Shown here in pieces: positions 1-9,113 of a DNA stretch of 64,000 nt; the stretch's first letter is position 1, and each line of letters opens with the position of its first letter. Origin of the DNA: Drosophila persimilis (lineage: Eukaryota; Arthropoda; Insecta; Diptera; Drosophilidae); NCBI RefSeq assembly GCF_003286085.1, contig NW_020825289.1, forward strand, positions 7,750,001 to 7,814,000. The letters run 5' to 3'. Position numbers and translations under genes: made by a program. A model generated the notes under the pieces. It was not told the origin of the DNA. It saw only the letters and a list, made by a program, of their open reading frames with translations, and searched no databases.

Positions 1-483
1 ACCCTGGAGTTTGGTCTGAGCGGGTGCGATGGCGGTTTCCAGGAGTACGCCATGGCATTCATCAATGAGGAGCAGAAGGGCGTGTCCAAGGCCGATGGTT
101 ATCCGTACATAGACAACAAGGATACGTGCAAGTACAGCAAAAATCTGTCGGGTGCGCAGATCACCGGCTTCGCCACCATTCCGCCAAAGGACGAGACTCT
201 CATGAAGAAGGTGATTGCCACTCTGGGTCCCCTGGCCTGCTCCCTGAACGGCCTGGAGACTCTGCTGCAGTACAAGAGTGGAATCTACTCCGACGAGAAG
301 TGCAATGAGGGCGAGCCGAACCACTCTGTTCTGGTCGTGGGCTATGGCTCGGAAAAGGGTCAGGATTACTGGATTGTCAAGAACTCGTGGGACAAGGTTT
401 GGGGCGAGGAAGGCTACTTCCGCTTGCCACGCGGCAATAACTTCTGCGGCATTGCCCTCGAGTGCACCTACCCCATAGTTTAG
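1..483 (+). CDS. CG4847: Papain-family cysteine protease, 3' end (partial)
   Basis: The frame is open from base 1 to a TAG at 481-483 and encodes the last 160 residues of a C1A (papain/cathepsin) peptidase. Visible family marks are the GCDGG loop near the start, which normally lies some 40 residues after the catalytic Cys, the catalytic His in EPNHSVLVVGYG, the catalytic Asn in the KNSW box, and the C-terminal NNFCGIALECTYPIV. The active-site Cys, propeptide and signal peptide lie off the left edge. Family knowledge predicts a lysosomal or secreted endopeptidase. Position next to a RASGEF1 gene matches CG4847 beside CG4853 in D. melanogaster as I recall it, which is the basis for the symbol. 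The family call is firm; the exact orthologue rests on neighbours. Confidence 0.9.
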   Translation, partial: TLEFGLSGCDGGFQEYAMAFINEEQKGVSKADGYPYIDNKDTCKYSKNLSGAQITGFATIPPKDETLMKKVIATLGPLACSLNGLETLLQYKSGIYSDEKCNEGEPNHSVLVVGYGSEKGQDYWIVKNSWDKVWGEEGYFRLPRGNNFCGIALECTYPIV

Positions 484-714
484 TTCTACTAAAATTAGTG
501 CCAGCTTGTAACTAAACGAGTCAATAACAAAAATGTACATACATATGTACGATTACGAACTTCCCTCGCTATAACTCTATATTTTATCTAGAGCTATCTG
601 TTTGCTTGGTGAAATCAGATCTCCTGGATCCTAGACTTGCATGCCCAATGACAGGATATACCTTAAAGTTGAAACAATTTCAGAAATTTAACGAATATAT
701 AGCGATATTAATTT

Positions 715-720
715 AATAAA
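715..720 (+). terminator. Possible poly(A) signal of the cysteine protease gene
   Basis: An AATAAA hexamer lies 231 nt after the stop in AT-rich DNA. No nearer canonical hexamer is visible, but variant signals cannot be excluded. Confidence 0.3.
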
Positions 721-1116
721 ATGAGAAAACATGAGCCGCACCGCTAAGTTTTGGACTGAGGCTTACTTTTTTATAGATTCTTGTGTAAGCCGCAGATCTC
801 TTGTGCTGGCAGCTGTTGATATTGAGTGGGTTTTTAGAAAAAGTAGGATATTCCATGAAACTAAGCAGGACGACTATCCATACAGTACATAGATGTGATC
901 TCATAGATGAGATCCCAGACTAACGCGACTAAGATCGCGACTAACGTACCCTAATGTACCCTACGCTTCGTCACAAACCGAGTCGTATCCGATCTTTTCC
1001 ACTTGTTCAAAATCATCCTTGCTTTATTCTTTATCGGGAAAGCTATCCCGACTACAAAAAGGCGTGGCACGCCGATATAGGATCACAAATAGCGGAGAAC
1101 ACCAAATTTTTTTGAT

Positions 1117-1556
1117 TGGGGAAAATGCCCTTAATCCTTGATAAAGACTTCATTAAATTAGGGACATTTTTTCGACCACAGGAAGCCGTTGCAAATATTC
1201 AAAGCAAATAAGAAAAGAAAGCAAAGAAATACCAAAGCATCAAGGACAGATTTCTAGTCAGGGCGGGCTATGGCATGATAATAATACAATAAAAATCAAA
1301 AATAATTATTATACAATAAAAATCAAAAATATTTTATAATTATTGTTTTTGATTTTATTGTGTAATAATTATTTTTTTGATTTTTATTGTATTATTATTA
1401 TTTTGATAATTTGAGCGGTCGCAAGTTAAGAGTTGTTGTTTTCTCCGTTACTTGAAGCCCGTTCTAGTCGTGCGACGGCTTCCTGTGTTCGGAATAACAT
1501 CCTTGATTTGATGGAGTCCTTATCAAGAACCAAGGATTAAGGATATTTTCCCCAGA
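1117..1556. repeat. Foldback-like inverted repeat element (~440 bp)
   Basis: The outer arms (about 1117-1192 and 1470-1556) are diverged reverse complements that share the GGGGAAAAT..CTTAATCCTTG and GGAAGCCGT..GCA blocks. Inside is a near-perfect AT-rich palindrome with arms 1279-1330 and 1343-1400 around a 12-nt centre. Each inner arm is itself a tandem duplication of a CAATAAAAATCAAAAAT unit. No ORF is present. The structure is that of a non-autonomous foldback or MITE-like element, but I do not recognise a named family. Confidence 0.6.
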
Positions 1557-1603
1557 CATATAACATATAGACTGTTTTCTCCCTTATTCATGGCCCGATC
1601 GCG

Positions 1604-1645
1604 ACATGCGACGGCTTCCCGTGATCAGAAAAAACTTCTTGATCC
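1604..1645 (+). repeat. Extra partial copy of the foldback arm
   Basis: This stretch repeats the GCGACGGCTTCC..GTG..TTCTTGATCC module of the right arm at 1472-1507 in the same orientation. It suggests a truncated second element or internal duplication. Confidence 0.45.
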
Positions 1646-1836
1646 TTCGCAAACGATTCCAACAACCCCAGCCATACATATCTAGTTTTTTCGGCAATTA
1701 GTGGGCTGATCTAGGCTTTCTGTGCACAGGTTTAAATATATCGCACATTAAAGGAACCGGTTTTTGTAACTGAAACGGTTTTAAAACGGAACGACGAGAT
1801 TTTGCATTGCATAACATGTTTCTGTAGCATCATGTT

Positions 1837-2282
1837 ATTCATTAATCGGATAAAATTATGTCGGCGGGGCTGAGAATTCTATCTAGCTAGTAATATTCGA
1901 CGGAATATCAAAAGTGAGTTATATATATTATATAAATTGAATTCTTCAGTGTATTAACGGTATAATTTTAAAATGAGACGGTATATTTACGGTATATCGG
2001 TATATAATGGTATATTTTGTAAATTTCATCAAGCTATTAAATTTCATTTTCAACGGTATATAGAAATCCAATAAAAGCAAGTATTTAGAATAGGCCAGTC
2101 AAAGCCAAAATTGATTCGTTAATCGGATAAAATTATGTGGACAGGGATGAACGTTCTATTTAGCTAGTTATATTGCACGGAATATCAAAAACGAGGAATA
2201 TGTCAAATAGAACTTGAATTCATCAGTATATTTACGGTATATTTTTTAAATTAGAGGCGGTATATTTCTGATGGTCGGACTG
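1837..2282. repeat. Tandem direct repeat, two diverged ~200-270 bp copies
   Basis: Copy 1 (from 1837) and copy 2 (from 2114) share in order: TTAATCGGATAAAATTATG, TTCTAT.TAGCTAGT, CGGAATATCAAAA, GAATTCxTCAGT and several GGTATATTT units. The offset is about 277 bp. GGTATATTT repeats occur near fly housekeeping promoters, but no function is visible here. Confidence 0.55.
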
Positions 2283-2780
2283 TTTACCATCCCTAGATTG
2301 ACAACAATAATAAAAAATTACAAATTCAATAAATTGGGCAAAAATTAAACGATATTAGGAGTGACAGGGGAGAGTTCATGTGCAAATCAAGGGTACTGCC
2401 ATGAGAAATGGCGACTGTGCGTCATATGGAAGGCCAACGAGCAGCATTTTTCCTGCAGGTGTGTGTGTTTTTAAAGCAGAATTCTGTATTTTGGACAGCG
2501 GAACCAGCGCCAGCCCACTTTTGAGAAAGTGGGCGTTGTCACGCTTTTGCAAATCCGTCCAGTGTCTCATTTGTTTTGTTCATTTTTATCCCAATGTGTA
2601 TCCTAATCTCGGGCTTCCTTCTTCCAGAAATGTACTCGATAGTGCATGTGCGTAGAGTTTAATCCAAAGAGCCCCCCGCAGGGTCATTTCGCATTTTACC
2701 AACCAACCAACCACCACACGCGCACAGCCAAAGCCATCCTCCTAATCGTTTATACCCTACCCGACTAACGACTAACCACC

Positions 2781-5184
2781 ATGGACGAAGACATTATGAA
2801 TGCTGTAGAATCTCTTTTCGGTAAGGACGTGAAGATTGTGGACTGCGAGACCTCGTCCTCCGTGCAGCAGGAGGAGGTGCTGCTGATCAACGGCGTGCCT
2901 GTTAAGTTGGATGGCATCCCGGCGGACGATGCGAGGGCCATCAAGGCAGCGCTTCTCGATGGCCAGATGCCGTCGGTGGAGCATCTGAACCAACTGTTGT
3001 TTCGCGCCGGCCTGGCTCAGCAGCCCATCGAAGTGGAAACGTCGCTGACAGTCAAGTCTTCCCTAACGACCACCGAGGAGGTGCTGGTGTCTCGCAATGG
3101 ACAGATCCTGGATGAACGCACCGTGGAGACCAAGGAGCACTTCAATCATCAGTCGCATCAAAAGGAAATCTGGCATCCCATCAAACAGCACTCGGCTCTG
3201 GCTCGTGCCACTCCCGAAAACGCACTCAAATATGGAATGAATTCGAATTCCACGCTGGCCTCACAGGCCACCGACTCTGACGACCGTCCGGCGAATCCTC
3301 TGGGTCGTCAGCTGAATGAAACCTTCTCGAATGCTTCGCTGATGTCCTCCAGCTCGGCCATAACCGGGTCAGATCAGGTGATTGGCTCCGTTTCATCCAC
3401 CACAGTTGGCGACAAGAGCTCAAATATAAGCAGCTGCGACTCCGGCCATGACGGTCTCTTCCACAGCGTCTCCATGAGTGCGCCCTGGTCGCATCCCCGC
3501 GACACTCTGACAGACTCCATGTACTGTGACATTCCCAGCTCTGCAGATGAGGCAGATGCAGTCTCTATACTCGTAAGATTAGACCCGACGTCATATCCGT
3601 GATTGCTTTTCTAATCCGTTTCCTTGCAGAACACCCATCTGCAAATCACAGAGCCATGCGACATAGTTGCCGTTGATTGCCAAACACCGCCAGCTTACGC
3701 CAAAGACATGCCCAAGACCGGCAACCTGGACTCGCTGGTCAGCCTCCTGACCAACAGCCAGAACAAAGAATTTGAGTTCACATTTCTGGTTTGTGGCCGT
3801 CTGTTCCTGCAGCCGCAAGAGCTGCTTTTGCGTATCGTAGACAAGTGCCAATCCAGACAGGATACGCTGCTCCGGCTGCTCAAGCAATGGCTAAAAATTT
3901 GCCCCAACGACTTTCGCAACGAGGCACTGCTCCAGGAGTTGGACAAGCAGGAAAAAGACGTGGCATTGGCAGCCTTTCTAGACGATATTTCTCAGTCTCA
4001 GGACCAGCGGGATGCAAGGGGACGCACACAACTGCAGTATCTGCTGGCCAAGCAATCGTCGGGCAGCTCTCTGGGACGACAAAGCAGTATTAAGTCATTG
4101 AAACGATTCGCCGCCAACGTCTACAAGCTGGACAATGTGCTCAACAATTGCAGCAACCCCTTCGAATTAGCCCACCAATTGTATGCCATCGAGTATGCCT
4201 ATTTATCGCAAATACGTCTAGAAGAATTTGTGGAAATGCTTGCCAAGGGCGAAATGAAAACGTGCATGTCGCAGACCAAGGCAGGCACCTTGGGCTCCAA
4301 TTGCATCAGCCACGTAACCATCGGCAGCTATGTGCAGTGGTTTAATCAGTTGAGCTATCTGACTGCCACGGAAATAATAAAGGTGAGCGTAAAGGTGACA
4401 TCATATTATCGACTGTACACCAATTACACTTATTTTTATATCCAACAGCTTGGCAAGAAGTCCCATCGTGCCCAAATGATTGACTTCTGGGTTGAGACCG
4501 CTCTGGAGTGCTTCAACACGGGCAACTTCAACAGCCTGATGGCCATTCTGACGGCCCTTAACTTGACTGCCATAGCTCGTCTCAAGAAAACTGTAGGTTC
4601 CTTTAACTCCAGGACTCTGGCAAACAAATAATAATATAAAACTCATCACTTTTAGTGGGCAAAAGTGCAGACGACTAAATTCGAGGGCTTGGAACATCAA
4701 ATGGATCCCAGCTCGAACTTCCTCAACTATCGGTCGACCATGAAGGCAGCCGTCTGGCGCTCGGAGCGGGAGATGGCCAACAAAATCGAGCGTGCCATCA
4801 TACCGTTCTTCTCGCTGTTCCTCAAGGACCTCCATGCCATAAACGAAAGCCACGAAACAAAGTGAGTAATCCTTGCTCTTGACCACTGAATTGTAGAGAA
4901 TTAACACATATTATTACACATACTATTAATACAGATTGGCCGACGGAACCATTAACTTTGAGAAGTGTCGACTCTTTGGCACCCAATTGAGCAACTTTTT
5001 CAAGTGGCAACGGCTGGACTGTCCCTACGAGCAGGTGGCAAACGTGGTGGCCTATTTGCAGAAGGCGGAAGCCCTGTTGGAGAATCTACTAATGAAGGCC
5101 TCCTACGAATGCGAGCCGCCGGACAATGCCGAGGAGAAGGATCATTACAAAACGCTGAAATCTACAAAGAAATCGAACACCTAA
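2781..5184 (+). CDS. CG4853: Ras guanine-nucleotide exchange factor, RASGEF1 type
   Basis: Five coding exons: 2781-3572, 3630-4382, 4449-4592, 4656-4861, 4935-5184 (2,145 nt, 714 aa). All introns are GT-AG and 57-73 nt. The start ATG sits in a strong CACCATGG context. Residues 1-264 (exon 1) are an acidic/Ser-rich N-terminal region without a recognised domain. About 295-385 is a REM/RasGEF_N domain. About 436-690 is the CDC25-homology catalytic domain, including NPFELAHQLYAIEY, MIDFWVETALECF, NFNSLMAILTALN, and the segment joined across intron 3, RLKKT-WAKV. Known RASGEF1 proteins activate Rap/Ras GTPases at membranes. Intron 2 (4383-4448) is 66 nt with no in-frame stop, so its retention would insert 22 residues into the catalytic domain. 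The gene is convergent with APC10. Confidence 0.95.
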
Positions 5185-5525
5185 TCATTAACGACAATCC
5201 GCGGGGAAAGACAGGAACCCGAAGACAATGCAATTGCCTCGCACATCTTTTGTTGGCATTTCCATGTAGCGCATCAACAGAAACCGTAACAATAATACTT
5301 TAACACAGCAATAGTAGTGGTTAATCTGTACTTAAGCTTAAACGATGGTATATTTAAATTGAAATTGATTTATATATACAGTGATGGGCATTTAATTAGA
5401 AACACCAAAAATATTCATACAAATTACTAAAGTAACCTTTTAAAAGTTGCATTTTAGGCGTTAAATACACAAAAATACATAATTTTAAAACCTCTACCTC
5501 ATCACGACTGTATTGTTTTTGGTCC
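5185..5525. other. Convergent 3' UTR interval, CG4853 / APC10
   Basis: This 341-bp gap lies between two convergent stop codons. It is AT-rich with no ORF. No canonical AATAAA is clear on either strand; an ATTAAA (minus strand, 5391-5396) could serve APC10. The two 3' UTRs probably overlap or abut. Confidence 0.6.
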
Positions 5526-6172
5526 TCAACGAATGGTGGCAAACTTCTGGAAATCCACGGTTCCGAACTTGCCGAACGGCTCCAGGGCATAGAGTTTTCC
5601 CTCGACGGGGGCATGTATGCGTATCTGGCGCATGTGGGTGTCCCGGCCGTTTTGATGATTCGAAATGACTGCGATTTGCAGCATGAATGTGCGTATGGAC
5701 TTCACATTACCGTCCTTGATGGGCACTTGCACCCAGCCGGTGGGCTCTGTTAGATCAAGTACTTGCAACTCCTGAAGATCGTTGAAATTAGTGCCCGATC
5801 GTATGGAGATGCGCGATGGTGTGTAGCTCTCGTCCAGCTTGTAGTCAGTGTAGATGTAGATCTGGCTGATGTTTGTCCGCTTGTGGAATTGAATGTTGAC
5901 CAGGTGCGGCAATTGTCCGTCTGACTGCCAGTAGGTGTCCATGATGTTGTCCCGCAGCCGCTCCACCCCGAATCCTAAATATCAGGTATTTTAATGGAAT
6001 GCAACATACATGACTGAACGGGGAAGCTCTTACCGGGCTTACAGGAAGAGAGGCTCCATACAGCTTGGGCGCCAACCTCGCGCACAAGTCCAAGTCGCTC
6101 CTCGGCCAGCGGATCCTCTTCGCTGGTTGGGGGTGGATTGATCGGTATGTCCTCATCCATTGAGGATGTCAT
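5526..6172 (-). CDS. APC10: Anaphase-promoting complex subunit 10 (DOC1)
   Basis: Two exons on the minus strand: 6172-6034 and 5974-5526, with a 59-nt GT-AG intron. The product is 195 aa, close to human APC10 (185). The DOC domain is recognisable from SSCKPGFGVERLRD (spanning the splice junction) through TYWQSDGQLPHLVNIQF, ISIRSGTNF and the HMRQIRIHAP strand. The protein ends in ...ATIR, so the C-terminal Ile-Arg tail that docks APC10 onto a TPR subunit (APC3/Cdc27) is intact. Known role: substrate co-receptor for D-box degrons in the APC/C ubiquitin ligase, with Cdc20/Fzr. The start ATG at 6172 gives an acidic N-terminus (MTSSMDEDIP). Its promoter region is shared with Imp3 on the other strand. 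Confidence 0.96.
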
Positions 6173-6380
6173 GATTAGCGCAGCTATTTTTAAGTCCGTA
6201 TTTTATTCCTATTTACTTTAGTTTGTTTTGATTTTCAGTTTGTCAACACCCACTTACAGCACTACTCTTCGACGCAAATCAGCTGTGGCAAACAACGTCG
6301 TGCACACGCGTTTTCCAACACTATCCCATGGCACATGTGCGACTTTTGAATAAATAGAAAATTAAATAAATAGAAACGAA
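6173..6380. promoter_or_regulatory. Divergent promoter region of APC10 and Imp3
   Basis: Only 208 bp separate the two start codons. It contains an E-box CAGCTG followed by a TGGCAAAC sequence resembling the TGGYAACR fly core-promoter motif. There is no TATA box at a convincing position. Both genes are housekeeping, consistent with a TATA-less bidirectional promoter. Confidence 0.6.
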
Positions 6381-7050
6381 ATGGTGCGTAAACTCAAATT
6401 CCACGAGCAAAAACTGCTCAAAAAGGTGGACTTTATTACATGGAAGGTGGATAATAGCGGCAAGGAGAACAAGATCTTGAGACGCTATCACATACAAAAG
6501 CGTGAGGACTATACAAAGTGAGTTCCCCCAGCAAGACTGCATCAGCTTGGACACTTGGTTAATTGTATGGGCATTTGCAGGTACAATAAACTATCCAGGG
6601 AAATTCGCGAACTGGCCGAGCAAATAGCGAAGCTAGATGCCGCCCATCCTTTCAAGATCGAGTCAACCACGATGCTGTTGAACAAGTTGCATGCCATGGG
6701 CGTATCCAACGATCAGTTAACTCTGGAGACGGCGGCCAAGACATCGGCCAGTCACTTTTGCCGACGACGCCTGCCCGTAATCATGGTAAAACGTAAGTGC
6801 TTTCCCTTAAACATCCATTTATTTTCTTCAATAAACATTTGGTGAGCTTGCAGTGCGAATGTCGGAAAACCTAAAAAACGCCACAGACCTCATCGAGCAC
6901 GGCCATGTTCGTGTGGGCCCAGAAATGGTCAAGGATCCAGCCTTCCTTGTCTCCAGAAACCTGGAAGATTTTGTTACATGGGTGGACGGATCCAAGATCA
7001 AAGAGCACGTGCTGCGCTATAACGATATGCGGGACGATTTCCAAATGTAA
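6381..7050 (+). CDS. Imp3: U3 snoRNP protein IMP3
   Basis: Three exons: 6381-6517, 6581-6792, 6854-7050, giving 181 aa (human IMP3 is 184). Introns are 63 and 61 nt, GT-AG. It begins [18 protein letters not shown], the conserved IMP3 N-terminus, and contains the uS4-like N-terminal helical segment with [15 protein letters not shown] (joined across intron 2) followed by an S4 RNA-binding domain ([20 protein letters not shown]). Known role: with IMP4 and MPP10 it binds U3 snoRNA in the SSU processome and promotes U3-pre-rRNA pairing for 18S maturation in the nucleolus. It is divergent from APC10 and convergent with Patronin. Confidence 0.96.
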
Positions 7051-7087
7051 AATGCTGTCGGATTTACCTTTAAGATGGATATTTTTT

Positions 7088-7093
7088 AATAAA
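7088..7093 (+). terminator. Poly(A) signal of Imp3
   Basis: An AATAAA lies 37 nt after the Imp3 stop, in TTTTTAATAAAAG context. Confidence 0.75.
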
Positions 7094-7145
7094 AGTAGAA
7101 TTACAAACACGAATGGCGTTTTGTTAAATAATCATTTTCAATAAC

Positions 7146-7151
7146 TTTATT
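7146..7151 (-). terminator. Poly(A) signal of Patronin (distal)
   Basis: TTTATT on the plus strand reads AATAAA on the minus strand. It would end a Patronin 3' UTR of about 1.5 kb, immediately next to the Imp3 3' end. Nearer alternative sites may also be used. Confidence 0.5.
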
Positions 7152-8624
7152 ACATTTCATATAATAATGTTTAGATCTCATTAATATTATTCATTAATAT
7201 GGAGCCCAGTCACGCCAAGGGCGTGACTGCGCCTACCCACGCATTCATATACACTCGCCTCATTCAGACAGAATCAGAATCGTTCCGTGATGGCGGTTCA
7301 AGGTTGAGTTGGTTATGCCCCCTATTAGTTTCGATCGACCGCCTCTTATAGTTTTCAGTTACAAAATAGGGCCCGGCCTGGCTTCGAATTATTAATATCA
7401 TTTAAAATCAAGTGTTTCCAGCAGAGTGACTGCACAAACTATACATAATACGGGCTTGCGTTGACAATCATCGATCGTGCATTTATAAAACAGGGTGAGT
7501 GTGGGGTTAGAGACTGAGGTGAAGGTGAAGGGGGTGCCAGCAACGGTTGAGCGGTCTAAAAGGTGCTGATCAGATGCGATTTCACAGAGTTAAAAGTAGT
7601 CAAGTCGATGGCAGTTGCCGAAGTCAATTCCTTGCTGGTGCCGCAGTCGAGCAGGACAGAGGCCAGCCCCAAATCAAAGGGGAAAATGCATGTGCAGATC
7701 GACTAACTTAAGAGCTCTTCAATGTTGAATGAATGTTGCATAGGCAACTTTTGCGAAACTTTAGAGTCGGACTGACTGCTCACGACGCACGGATCGGACC
7801 TTGCTGCGAAATCTAAGGGAAATTTCGATTTCCGTCTGTGGCAGTCAAAAGTCTTTCAAATTGTACAGATATAGATATCTTTAAATATTAGTTGCATTAT
7901 TATTCCTTTTTAAATACGCATAAAAAGTAATTATTAATTAGTGTTAAAATAAATAGCTAGTGGCATTAAAATTAGATTCGACTTTGGCAGCGGCCTCATT
8001 TTACACAATTCAGCTTCCGACCGCCCAAGGCCATGAAAAATTTCACATGATTAACTTCATAACAATATAAAATAATAAAACAAATTAATAAAAAGTGATT
8101 TTCTACATTTGTTCTTCCCTTTTCCCCTCTGGCTACACTTCAGCCGAGGACGCTCACATGACATGCTGAATCCTGCACGAAAACTAACAAAAATACAATT
8201 ATTCAAGGGGCTTCATTACATTCTTTTGGCATTTTGTGTTGTCTGCTTTTTGCCCATTACATTTTTGTTGCTTAAATTCTTAGGCGGATATATGTATATG
8301 CTTTTATATTGAAAATAAATATTCAATCGCATCGTTTACTCACTACAAAATTTTCTGTAAATTCAAATTTCTCGTTTCTCAAGCATGTGCTATTAGTGGT
8401 TTAAGCCGAGTGCCCACGTCCCAGAGTCCCACCCCCTATACCATAACCCTCGCCCATAAGTCCCTCCGCGAGCTATGGAAAGACCTCATGGTAGGTTCGA
8501 GTTATGGTTCGTTATGTTTCCATAGATGTCTTAATGCGCAATGTCGTAGAATAGTTTTTTTTTCCGGCCAAACAGCGCCAAGCGCCCACTGGCCCGGACT
8601 CCGCTCCGCTCCGCTACGTTGCAC
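7152..8624 (-). other. Patronin: Probable Patronin 3' UTR
   Basis: Non-coding and largely AT-rich on the minus strand downstream of the Patronin stop at 8627-8625. It contains a perfect 10-bp hairpin at 7207-7229. The 67-codon plus ORF at 8109-8312 has no coding features. The UTR extent is inferred from the poly(A) signal at 7146-7151. Confidence 0.55.
7207..7229. repeat. Perfect hairpin, 10-bp stem with 3-nt loop
   Basis: CAGTCACGCC and GGCGTGACTG are exact reverse complements separated by AAG. The hairpin stands out as GC-rich against AT-rich flanks, near the 3' end of the inferred Patronin 3' UTR. Confidence 0.7.
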
Positions 8625-9113
8625 TTAGATCACAAGCGCCATGTCCTTTTTGCTGGGCAACTGCACCCGCTTGCCCTGCCAGAGCGAGTTGTGTATTGTG
8701 AAGGCGTCGATGGTGACGGTCAGATGCTTGGTGTGCACTTGCGAGAAGCACTTGCCCCCTGAGTTGTATCTGCAAAGGGATTATCGAGTTAGTGTATGCT
8801 CAGGCGTAAGGATGTCACGGTACCCACTTGAAGAACTTATCGAACATGACTTCGTCTACTTGACTAGGTCCGGTGCCGTACAGCTTGGTCACCTGGTCCC
8901 CGGACTCGGGCATGTAGCTGTAGAGGGCGCGGAACTGGCAGCCCGCATCGCGGAAGAGTACTAGGAAGTGTTTCGCCTCCGAGCGTGCTATCTTCTCGAG
9001 CACTTTCTGTTTGGCCTCACGGTTCACGGCGCCCGGAAAGACGCAGTATTCGACGGCATTCAGTATAATGCCGCGATTGGATTTGGCCGCTGGTTGCTTG
9101 TAGAGTTTTGGAC
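8625..9113 (-). CDS. Patronin: Patronin CKK-domain exons (two terminal exons)
   Basis: Exons 9113-8828 and 8769-8625, with a 58-nt intron. They encode PKLYKQPAAKSNRGIILNAV, GAVNREAKQKVLEKI, FRDAGCQFRALYSY and KHLTVTIDAF, ending KKDMALVI*. This is the complete CKK domain, which in the family binds the intradimer tubulin groove and gives minus-end preference. The donor is AA|GTGGGT at 8828/8827 and the joined codon AAA gives FFKYNS. Confidence 0.96.

Larger units (their letters stand above)
484..2780. other. Intergenic region with repeats and 5' flank of CG4853
   Basis: No convincing coding sequence is present. It holds the protease 3' UTR, a foldback-type inverted repeat (1117-1556), a diverged tandem direct repeat (1837-2282) rich in GGTATATTT units, and the CG4853 promoter and 5' UTR. 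A branch-site-like CTAAT followed by a pyrimidine-rich tract and AG at 2626-2627 looks like a 3' splice site, so the CG4853 5' UTR may begin in an upstream non-coding exon. The 91-codon ORF at 2380-2655 has no coding features. Confidence 0.6.
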
